IMG/VR virus record: IMGVR_UViG_3300003267_000424
Coordinates: 1-24,674 of that record
Length of the DNA: 24,674 bases
Origin: a virus
Reading direction: 5' to 3' (one strand)
The notes beneath the pieces are model-generated. The model had not been told where the DNA came from, did not search any database, and saw only the letters and a program-made list of their open reading frames with translations. The first letter of the stretch is position 1. Each line of letters begins with the position of its first letter. A program made the position numbers and the translations under genes. Positions 7,176 to 12,882 of this stretch are shown one piece after another.

Positions 7176-8247
7176 CCTCGCCGCAGTATTCGAAGACGGC
7201 ACAGGGGCGCGTGCCCATCACCCCGCTGAGCCCGGAGGTGCCGCTGTTTCGGGTGCTGCAATGCTCAAAGCCTGGCTTTTTGTCTAGCTTCCACCGCGGT
7301 GACTTGTCGAACGTTCGGATCAGCGCGGGGTGCGCCGGGTAGGTTCGCGCACGCTTGCCGATGCCGCGATAGGCCGCGCCCACCTTGTCAATGAGCGCCA
7401 TCGCTAGCCCCATTCCCTGCCAGTCTGGCAGCGTTACCAGGCGCGAGCACGCCATGATGTCTTTGACTCTCGGGTGCGGCATGTGGAGCATCCCGGCGAA
7501 CGCGGCGAGTCTGCCATTGGCCCACAGTCCGAAGCATCGGGCTCCTTTGTGCAACTGTGCGGTCAGATAGTGAAACGGAGCGAAGACGCGCCATGCGGCG
7601 TAGGGAACGCGACCGACGGTGCACTCGAGCGCTGGCCGTTGCTGAAGTAACCTCCGGGTGAACGACATCGTGGAGACATCGAGCACCCAATCAGGCTGCA
7701 GCCAATCGATGACGTCGAAGTGGCAGGTAACGGCCACGAACTTTCGCCCGGCACGTCGCACATGCTTCTGCACCGCATGCGATCCGATCTGCGCCACCTG
7801 CCGATCGACCACGGACGTGAATTCGTCCACCACGATCGGGTCGGGCAGCTCGAGCAACCGGCGCGCGATATCGACACGGAACTTCTCGCCATTGGACAGT
7901 ACGGCGTACGGTCGGAGCCAGGCGGGAATTGTATTGAACCCCACGGCCTGGCAGACCGCGGCGATGTCGGCCACCGAAAGTTTTTTTGAAAAGTCGTCAA
8001 TCGTCGATGCGGCACCCCATTGCAGTTCGGGTTGCGCTCCGAAGACTTCTTTTGCGATCGTGCTCTTGCCGGATCCCGAGGGCCCCACGATCAGGCCGAC
8101 GTTCCAGTCCTGCCCCTCGATGGGCAGCTCGCCATGCCAGTCCAAACGGCACTTGTCCTGAGGCGGTACGTCAAACATGGCCGAGACCTGTTGCGCTCGC
8201 ACGCTGCGAGAGATCGCGGTCTCCACATGGATTTCAATCTTCGGCAT
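7135..8247 (-). CDS. ABC-type ATPase fused to a GNAT acetyltransferase domain (COG2401-like)
   Basis: Residues about 35-200 form a complete ABC ATPase without membrane segments. They show Walker A GPSGSGKST (55-63), the signature LSNGE (117-121), Walker B PIVVDEF with Glu142, and a switch His176 in VTCHF. Residues about 215-330 form a GNAT-like domain with the acetyl-CoA loop QGMGLA (277-282) after SRLVTLPDW, and an HY pair (226-227). This architecture matches the uncharacterised group described as ABC-type ATPase fused to a predicted acetyltransferase. A relation to the Mu Mom base-modification fold is possible but unproven. The gene lies 3 bases downstream of the ParB-like gene and converges on the ASCH gene. 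The acyl acceptor is unknown. Confidence 0.87.
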   Translation of the reverse strand: MPKIEIHVETAISRSVRAQQVSAMFDVPPQDKCRLDWHGELPIEGQDWNVGLIVGPSGSGKSTIAKEVFGAQPELQWGAASTIDDFSKKLSVADIAAVCQAVGFNTIPAWLRPYAVLSNGEKFRVDIARRLLELPDPIVVDEFTSVVDRQVAQIGSHAVQKHVRRAGRKFVAVTCHFDVIDWLQPDWVLDVSTMSFTRRLLQQRPALECTVGRVPYAAWRVFAPFHYLTAQLHKGARCFGLWANGRLAAFAGMLHMPHPRVKDIMACSRLVTLPDWQGMGLAMALIDKVGAAYRGIGKRARTYPAHPALIRTFDKSPRWKLDKKPGFEHCSTRNSGTSGLSGVMGTRPCAVFEYCGEAMPRADAERLLAA

Positions 8248-8250
8248 GGA

Positions 8251-8883
8251 TCAGCTGATTAGCGGCTTGCAGTTCAGACCCTCGGAGGTGAACCGCTCGA
8301 GCAGTGCGGACTGCTCTGCCTCAGTCGCGCACTCGATCACGATTCGATATTGCAGCCCGCCGAGTTCCGGTTCCGCGGGTTCCGCAGCAAGGATCTCGTT
8401 GCCCGAGTCCTTGAGCATCTTATCGATTTCGGCATCGTTCCACCCCGCGACCAACGCGGCATCGTTGCCCTGCTGCCTCAGCTCGCCGAGCAGCTGGAGC
8501 AGTCCGTCCTCATCCCACTCGCCTAGATCAGTCAGACGGTTGTCGGCCAGCGCCAGCAGGTGCGCGTCGGCCGGATCCAGATCCAGGTAGCGTACCGGAA
8601 CGCGATCCAGCCCGAGCTTCTTGGCGGCCAGTAGGCGCGTGTGTCCCGCAATCACCTCGCCATCGGCGCGACGCGCCAGGATGGGTGCCGCAAAGCCGAA
8701 GCGCTTGATGCTGCTCACGACTCGAGCAACATTGGCCTCGTTTTTGCGCGGATTGCGGGACCATGGCTTGAGCGCCGAGGTTTCGACCCATTCGGCCGCA
8801 GCCTCTTTTTCGCGTCCGGGATTAGACACGGACGCAGGACTGGACTCGAGCTTCGGCTCGATCTTACGACCCGGCTTGCTCAC
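8251..8883 (-). CDS. ParB/Sulfiredoxin-fold nuclease-like protein
   Basis: The 210-residue protein carries a ParB N-terminal domain. It has the strand LKPWSRNPRKN (38-48), a helix with VVSSIKRFGFAAPILA, and the core motif GEVIAGHTRLLAAKKLG (75-91), followed by a helical part ending near WDEDGLLQLL. Such proteins in phages are often found near terminase and DNA modification genes and are thought to bind or nick DNA. There is no adenine methyltransferase domain, unlike the common ParB-methylase fusions. It begins at a GTG that overlaps the stop of the small gene upstream (GTGA) and lacks its own ribosome site, so translation is coupled. A repeat-palindrome cluster lies about 290 bases upstream. 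Confidence 0.87.
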   Translation of the reverse strand: MSKPGRKIEPKLESSPASVSNPGREKEAAAEWVETSALKPWSRNPRKNEANVARVVSSIKRFGFAAPILARRADGEVIAGHTRLLAAKKLGLDRVPVRYLDLDPADAHLLALADNRLTDLGEWDEDGLLQLLGELRQQGNDAALVAGWNDAEIDKMLKDSGNEILAAEPAEPELGGLQYRIVIECATEAEQSALLERFTSEGLNCKPLIS

Positions 8884-9092
8884 CTTGACTCATCTGCGAA
8901 GGGGTAAGACCCAGAAAGGGGGTCGGGGCTCGTTCCCAATGAGGACCCTGCAGCGGCAGCATCCCGGCGTCTGGCCCATTCCGTGATCACATCGAAGTCG
9001 GGCACCCGGCAGCCGTCCCACTCGTTCCAGCAGGCTCGCTCGAGCCGGGCGTACTCGTTGCGTGGGGCAAGCGTGTGCGCTGGGAGGATCAT
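8880..9092 (-). CDS. 70-residue unknown protein coupled to the ParB gene
   Basis: The main support for this gene is its end: its TGA overlaps the GTG start of the ParB-like gene, the same coupling used all along this operon. The product has an aromatic and charged centre (YARLERACWNEWDGCRVPDF) and a low-complexity Pro/Ser tail. No family is recognised. The start follows a GGGA piece at a short distance. Another frame over the same bases (8890-9171) is longer but has a composition typical of shadow frames, and it ends with no relation to the next gene. Confidence 0.55.
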   Translation of the reverse strand: MILPAHTLAPRNEYARLERACWNEWDGCRVPDFDVITEWARRRDAAAAGSSLGTSPDPLSGSYPFADESR

Positions 9093-9170
9093 TGAGAATC
9101 CCGCGCCGCCTGTAACCCGCGGCGGTGTCGGGGAGCACCGCTTTCAGTCCAAGCGGGCGGGAGTGGGGCA

Positions 9171-9213
9171 ACTTGTCGGTCGCTTGCCGGTGGACTTGCC
9201 GGTACCGGCAAGT
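9171..9213. repeat. direct-repeat and palindrome cluster, candidate protein-binding site
   Basis: Three direct copies of CTTGYCGGT begin at 9172, 9183 and 9195, so they are 11 and 12 bases apart, close to one helical turn. The third copy is the left half of a perfect 20-bp palindrome, ACTTGCCGGTACCGGCAAGT (9194-9213), which supplies an inverted fourth copy. The cluster lies in a non-coding stretch between the tRNA-Val gene and the small gene before parB. This is the layout of an iteron or operator array. The nearest candidate binder is the ParB-like protein, but that link is only positional. Confidence 0.65.
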
Positions 9214-9221
9214 CGGAGTGT

Positions 9222-9264
9222 CAGGGCGCCAGTCCCCACAAGCGAACCCGGGACCGACGCCCTG
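9222..9264 (-). other. long hairpin directly after tRNA-Val
   Basis: On the minus strand the 3' end of the tRNA runs straight into a hairpin with a 7-bp outer stem (CAGGGCG/CGCCCTG), a 3x3 internal loop, a 5-bp inner stem (GTCCC/GGGAC) and a 13-base loop. It lacks a run of T after it, so it is not a standard factor-independent terminator. A processing or stabilising role at the tRNA 3' end is the simplest reading. Confidence 0.5.
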
Positions 9265-9338
9265 GCCACAGGGGCAGGACTCGAACCTGCGATCTCGGGG
9301 ACGTGATCCCCGCGAGCATGCCTGCGCTCAACCCCGTG
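9263..9338 (-). tRNA. tRNA-Val with anticodon CAC
   Basis: All arms can be drawn: acceptor CACGGGG with CCCTGTG (one G-U pair), U8, D-stem GAGC/GCTC, anticodon stem CGGGG/CCCCG with loop ATCACGT, variable loop AGATC, T-stem GCAGG/CCTGC with loop TTCGAGT, discriminator G and an encoded CCA. The anticodon CAC reads GUG, a common valine codon in GC-rich genes. The D-loop (GCAGGCAT) lacks the usual A14 and A21, so the molecule is somewhat divergent. It is 76 bases with CCA and follows tRNA-Met by a 77-base structured spacer. Confidence 0.85.
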
Positions 9339-9357
9339 GTACGCGAAAGATGTCAGA

Positions 9358-9412
9358 CCCTGGCCCCCTCAGACGCCGCCACGGGGCGATCGTGGAAGCT
9401 CGGGGACCAGGG
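9358..9412 (-). other. hairpin spacer between the two tRNA genes
   Basis: The spacer can fold into an 11-bp stem, CCCTGGTCCCC with GGGGGCCAGGG (one G-U pair). Inside it is a second 5-bp hairpin, CCACG/CGTGG (9379-9395). Nearly the whole space between the tRNAs is therefore base-paired, which would present each tRNA end cleanly to RNase P and 3' nucleases. A role in processing is inferred from shape and place only. Confidence 0.5.
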
Positions 9413-9415
9413 TCT

Positions 9416-9492
9416 TGGGGACGGGGGCACGATTCGAACGTGCGACCTCAGGGTTATGAGCCCTGCAAGCTACCGGGCTGCTCCACCCCGTC
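9416..9492 (-). tRNA. tRNA-Met (CAT), initiator-like body
   Basis: This 77-base gene has acceptor GACGGGG/CCCCGTC, D-arm TGGAGCAGCCCGGTAGCTT, anticodon stem CAGGG/CCCTG with loop CTCATAA, variable loop AGGTC, T-arm GCACG-TTCGAAT-CGTGC, discriminator C and encoded CCA. Three G-C pairs next to the anticodon loop and the A11:U24 pair are hallmarks of bacterial initiator tRNA, and the body closely follows the E. coli tRNA-fMet as I know it. Yet positions 1 and 72 are G and C and can pair. Bacterial initiators instead carry a 1:72 mismatch needed for formylation. It lies 5 bases after a protein stop codon, so it must be cut out of a longer transcript. Confidence 0.92.
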
Positions 9493-9497
9493 ACAGT

Positions 9498-9749
9498 TTA
9501 CGAAAGCCTGGGTGCTGGTAACTCTCCGGATCGCCACGCGTCCGGTAGCCATGCTTCTGCGGCGTACCGAAATCCTGCGCTGCCCTTGCTTCGGACTCGA
9601 TGGATTCCGGGAACGCCGAGCGCTTCCCATTTCGAGAGCCATCGCCGAATTGAACGCACAGGAATGGCCATCGCCTTCGCCAGCTCGCCCGCGTTCAGCA
9701 GGCTCTGCTCGACGTCCGGGCGCAAGGCTCCCGGCAAAAAGCGAAACAT
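9498..9749 (-). CDS. small winged-HTH / excisionase-like DNA-binding protein
   Basis: The 83-residue protein has a clear helix-turn-helix: LLNAGELAKAMAIPVRSIRR (about residues 17-36), then the wing-like WLSKWEALGVPGIHRVRSKG and a short aromatic tail. This pattern is found in MerR-type and excisionase-type small DNA-binding proteins. The ATG is preceded closely by GGGG, and no longer in-frame start exists because a stop lies 11 codons upstream. It lies between an unknown gene and the tRNA-Met gene, only 5 bases before the tRNA. A role in controlling late genes or excision is possible but not shown. Confidence 0.72.
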   Translation of the reverse strand: MFRFLPGALRPDVEQSLLNAGELAKAMAIPVRSIRRWLSKWEALGVPGIHRVRSKGSAGFRYAAEAWLPDAWRSGELPAPRLS

Positions 9750-9787
9750 GGCCCCATAGGTTTTGCAAGAAAGATTCGTGCCCTACG

Positions 9788-10300
9788 TCATCCGAGACCA
9801 AACCACGCCCGCGCGGCCGACCATAAGCGCTCCTTGCCAAGATTCTCCGAGCCGTCCAACGCCGGTCGTGAATCCTTCGCGACGATCTTGCCCACCCAGC
9901 GATCATGCTGCTCCGTTTTCGCGAGCCGGAACCCAATCCGTTGCTCGAATCCGAGCGCGATCCGACGCTCGCCGAAGGTTAGCTCCACCAGCTCGAACCC
10001 TCTGCCGTCGGCAATGACTGCATCGGCCGTCCGTAGATCCTCGCCCCGTAGCGCTTGGTAGCGAGCGGTGGCGATCGGGTCCGCCCGCCGGGCCTCGCGA
10101 TCATCCATTGGCGGTTTTCCTACGCCCTTGGTGCCCGAGCATCCGGTGCCGATGACCTCGAGCTCGAGCGAGGTGATCACCGACACAATGCTCGAGCGGC
10201 TGCCGATGGCGATCCGCTCGATCCGCGCGACGGCCGAGTCCCAGCTCAACAGCTCGTAGACAAACGCCCGGACCGTACGATCCGATACCTGTGCCGCCAT
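9788..10300 (-). CDS. unknown 170-residue protein
   Basis: A strong ribosome site (GGAGG, 4 bases spacing) precedes the ATG at 10300. The protein starts with a helical basic region (VSDRTVRAFVYELLSWDSAVARIERIA). A Gly/Cys-containing loop follows, and the C-terminal half has ALGFEQRIGFRLAKTEQHDRWVGKIVAKDS. I recognise no family. Position just before the tRNA genes and the ParB-to-terminase part would suit a late regulator, but no DNA-binding motif is evident. The 149 bases before it (10301-10449) hold no start codon on this strand and contain only a duplicated GGCAGCGTGT; I see no gene there. Confidence 0.72.
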   Translation of the reverse strand: MAAQVSDRTVRAFVYELLSWDSAVARIERIAIGSRSSIVSVITSLELEVIGTGCSGTKGVGKPPMDDREARRADPIATARYQALRGEDLRTADAVIADGRGFELVELTFGERRIALGFEQRIGFRLAKTEQHDRWVGKIVAKDSRPALDGSENLGKERLWSAARAWFGLG

Positions 10301-10449
10301 GCTACCTCCAGCTCCGCGTTGACAGGGTGCCGTTTGCTGCCACAGAAACCGCCTGTCCTGGCAACGAGGTTCCAGACGGTTCGTGGGGACCAGGTATAGC
10401 CTCGGCGGGCCCCAGAACGGCTTCTACGTGGCAGCGTGTGGGCAGCGTG

Positions 10450-10944
10450 TCAGCCACGGGCGGTCTCCCGCGCTGGCATCCCTGAGACCACGCACCAGCC
10501 ACGGCGCTTCGGGTTGTGCCCCATGGGCCAGCCGTTGAGTTGGTACCAGCCGTCCTGGGGCCAGCCCTCACGGGGCTCGCGCTGCCACCGCTCCGGCTCA
10601 ATCGCGATCCGCACGCAACTGTCCGCTCGCTCGACGATACGCCCGCGAACACTCTCGTTCCGCGCCGGATCGCCATCCGTTCGACACCACGCGATCGAGA
10701 CAATACCGTAAACTTGCTTGGTAATTTGCTTGGCAAACCAGATCGACTCGTTGAGCCCCTCAGCCAGCTCCCGCGCTTCGGCCGGGGTGAGATCCACCCG
10801 CAAGCGCTCCGTGTCTTCGTCGTCATGCCAGGTGACGGCGATGTGTTCGCCGCCTTCGACGGGCGCCACGCGGAAGCTGCCACGGGGCAAGCCCGCAGCC
10901 TTGTGCGCGGCTTTGGCTCGAAGCTCGGCCAACTCGATAATCAT
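10450..10944 (-). CDS. unknown 164-residue protein
   Basis: The start at 10944 is fixed by an ATGA overlap with the gene upstream and by GGAGG 7 bases before it. The protein has an N-terminal helical part (ELAELRAKAAHKAAGL) and a middle segment (LRVDLTPAEARELAEGLNESIWFAKQITKQ) that reads like a helical hairpin. The C-terminus is Trp-rich and strand-rich (PQDGWYQLNGWPMGHNPKRRGWCVV). No family is recognised. It is the last member of a block of three small genes behind dnaB, all joined by stop/start overlaps. Confidence 0.75.
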   Translation of the reverse strand: MIIELAELRAKAAHKAAGLPRGSFRVAPVEGGEHIAVTWHDDEDTERLRVDLTPAEARELAEGLNESIWFAKQITKQVYGIVSIAWCRTDGDPARNESVRGRIVERADSCVRIAIEPERWQREPREGWPQDGWYQLNGWPMGHNPKRRGWCVVSGMPARETARG

Positions 10945-11258
10945 GGCGCCACCTCCTCGCTCGACTCCCACGGCGCCTTGTTCTCGGCCCGCAATCGCAG
11001 CCCGCGCTCAGAGCACCCCGTGTACCACGGCCAGACCTGCTCGCCGGGCGCGAGGAGCTTGAGCGCCTCGTGGACTGCGTAACCGGCGTCGCTATGGCTT
11101 ACGCTGCGACCGTCACTCAAGCGTGCGGTGTGGCGAGGACCGCCGGCAGTCCACTGCCGCGTCACGGTCAGCGTGGCAAACGGGCGGCCGTCACGAAGCA
11201 CGGCGTAGGTGCCCGTCCAATCGGAACGGGGTTTCTTGACAGGCGCGGGGGCGTTCAT
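10941..11258 (-). CDS. unknown 105-residue protein
   Basis: The frame starts and ends in ATGA overlaps with its neighbours, which supports both borders. The sequence begins with a basic Pro/Lys segment. Strand-like pieces follow (GTYAVLRDGRPFATLTVTRQW, HTARLSDGRSVSHSD), then a Trp-containing loop (QVWPWYTGCSERGLRLR). It may be a small beta-sheet protein. No family is recognised and no catalytic motif is seen. Confidence 0.72.
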   Translation of the reverse strand: MNAPAPVKKPRSDWTGTYAVLRDGRPFATLTVTRQWTAGGPRHTARLSDGRSVSHSDAGYAVHEALKLLAPGEQVWPWYTGCSERGLRLRAENKAPWESSEEVAP

Positions 11259-11482
11259 TTCGCGTCAAGTCTCCTGAGCGCCTCGCGAACCCGCTCGCAC
11301 TTGGCGTAGTGTGTTTCGTTATCATCGGGGCCGAACACCAAGTCTCGCGCAGCCTCCACCGCTTCCCACAACAGACTGTTCGCCAAGGCGTACTCGTCGC
11401 GCTGGGCCATCAGATCTTGGCAGAGTTGCTCAAGCGGCACGTTGAGTCGGACGCGTACTTCGCTCGGTTCACCGCGGTTCAT
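11255..11482 (-). CDS. unknown 75-residue helical protein
   Basis: The small protein is almost entirely helical and charged (LEQLCQDLMAQRDEYALANSLLWEAVEAARDLV), with a second helix near the end (KCERVREALRRL). It overlaps the dnaB stop by ATGA at its start and the next gene by ATGA at its end. Co-translation directly after the replicative helicase could hint at a replisome accessory role, but this is only positional. Confidence 0.72.
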   Translation of the reverse strand: MNRGEPSEVRVRLNVPLEQLCQDLMAQRDEYALANSLLWEAVEAARDLVFGPDDNETHYAKCERVREALRRLDAK

Positions 11483-12882
11483 TCGTCGTCGCCTTCGCTG
11501 TCCAGACCATACCCCGCAGACGCGGCGGCTTGCATGCGGCGACCTCGCTTTTCACGCCGCGGGATGCTCGCGGGGTCGAGGTTTTCAAACCTTGTCTGCG
11601 CCCCGTTCCAACGCAAATGAACCGTGCCGGTGGGGCCGTTGCGTTGCTTGGCAACGATGACCTCCGCGAGGTTTTTCACACTCTCATTCTCCTTGTCGTA
11701 GACCTCCTCGCGATAGACGAACGCCACCACGTCCGCGTCTTGCTCGACCGCGCCGGATTCGCGCAGATCACTCAGCATCGGTCGCCTGTCGGCACGCTTC
11801 TCACAATCTCGATTAAGCTGCGAGAGCACCATCATCGGCACTGCAAGCTCCTTGGCCAGCACCTTGATCGTGCGGCTGATCTCTGCAATCTCACGCTCGC
11901 GCGACGGCCAGTTGCCGCCGGCGCGCATCAGTTGCAGATAGTCGATCGCGACCAAAGAGAGTCCGAAGCGGATCTGAATGCGCCGGCAGATCGCACGCAG
12001 CTCCGGTAGGGTCACGTTTCCGTCATCGTGAATGTAGATCGGTAGTCCGTACGCTTGCTGCGACGCCTGCACGAGCCGATCGATCTCACCGGCGGCGAGA
12101 TGCAGTGAGCGCATGCGCTTTTGATCAACGCCCGCGCGTCCGCAGAGAAGCCGCGCGGCAAGCTCGGTACGGGGCATCTCGAGTGAGAAGACCAGCACGG
12201 TTTGACCTGTCGTCTGCGCAACGTGCTCGACCGTGTTCATCATCAGACTGGTCTTGCCCATCGCGGGTCTAGCCGCGATCACGATCGCTTGCCCGGGATG
12301 CATACCGGACGTGATCGCGTCGATCTCGTAAAACCCGGTCGTCAGTCCCGCGATGCGACGGCCGGTCTCGCTGCTGACCATGACACGTTCCATCGCTTCG
12401 TCGATGGCCGTGGCGATCGGCACCACGTCACGAGCGTATCGGGCGTTTGCCGCTTCGGCCAGGCGCTGATCCGCATAGGACGCCAGATCCTCGGGCGTCA
12501 CCGTCGGGTCGCTGCCTTTGGCTACAACCTCCCGCGCCGCGGCCATCACGCGCCGAGCAAGGGCGAACCGTTGCACCAGTTTTGCGCTCGATTCGACGTG
12601 CGCCGTGGTCGGCGCCGAGTCGGTCAAGCTTGCGACGTAGGCCGCGCCGCCGGCGGCTGCAAGTTTGTTCTGGGCCTTGAGTTCGTTGGCAATCGTGATG
12701 ACGTGGATCGACTCGCCGCGGGCACTGAGAGCCTGCGCCGCTGCGTAGATCAACGCGTGCGCAGGGTGGTAGAAGTCCTCGAGTTTCACAAGCGGCTCGA
12801 TCATCGCCATCACGGTGTCATCGAGTTGGATCGCGCCGAGAATCTCGCGCTCGGCTTCGAGGTCAAAGCGCTCAGCTCCCAT
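11479..12882 (-). CDS. dnaB: replicative DNA helicase, DnaB family
   Basis: The 467-residue protein is a full-length DnaB. It has the N-terminal helical domain (EREILGAIQLDDTVMAMIEPLVKLEDFYHPAH), the linker, and a RecA-like motor with Walker A ARPAMGKTS (204-212), VFSLEM, Walker B LVAIDYLQLM, VLSQLNR and the late motif LSDLRESGAVEQDAD. It unwinds DNA ahead of the phage fork. An AAGG ribosome site lies 6 bases before the ATG, and the start overlaps the replication initiator gene by 11 bases, so both are made together. The C-terminus carries a basic then acidic tail. Confidence 0.96.
   Translation of the reverse strand: MGAERFDLEAEREILGAIQLDDTVMAMIEPLVKLEDFYHPAHALIYAAAQALSARGESIHVITIANELKAQNKLAAAGGAAYVASLTDSAPTTAHVESSAKLVQRFALARRVMAAAREVVAKGSDPTVTPEDLASYADQRLAEAANARYARDVVPIATAIDEAMERVMVSSETGRRIAGLTTGFYEIDAITSGMHPGQAIVIAARPAMGKTSLMMNTVEHVAQTTGQTVLVFSLEMPRTELAARLLCGRAGVDQKRMRSLHLAAGEIDRLVQASQQAYGLPIYIHDDGNVTLPELRAICRRIQIRFGLSLVAIDYLQLMRAGGNWPSREREIAEISRTIKVLAKELAVPMMVLSQLNRDCEKRADRRPMLSDLRESGAVEQDADVVAFVYREEVYDKENESVKNLAEVIVAKQRNGPTGTVHLRWNGAQTRFENLDPASIPRREKRGRRMQAAASAGYGLDSEGDDE

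Noticed and set aside
8890-9171. A 93-codon frame before parB
   Set aside because: A shorter frame over the same bases ends in a GTGA overlap with parB, as its neighbours do; this one does not and is rich in Pro, Arg and Cys without pattern.
9454-9936. A 160-codon minus-strand frame across the tRNA-Met end
   Set aside because: It runs through the 5' part of the tRNA gene and overlaps the HTH gene out of phase; basic low-complexity composition.
10319-10324. TTGACA hexamer on the plus strand as a promoter
   Set aside because: No -10 box lies at a suitable distance and all genes nearby run the other way.
10302-10883. A 193-codon minus-strand frame overlapping the unknown gene at 10450-10944
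   Set aside because: It is in another phase from the gene that has a strong ribosome site and ATGA coupling, and its composition (Ser, Arg, Gly, Pro) is unlike a folded protein.
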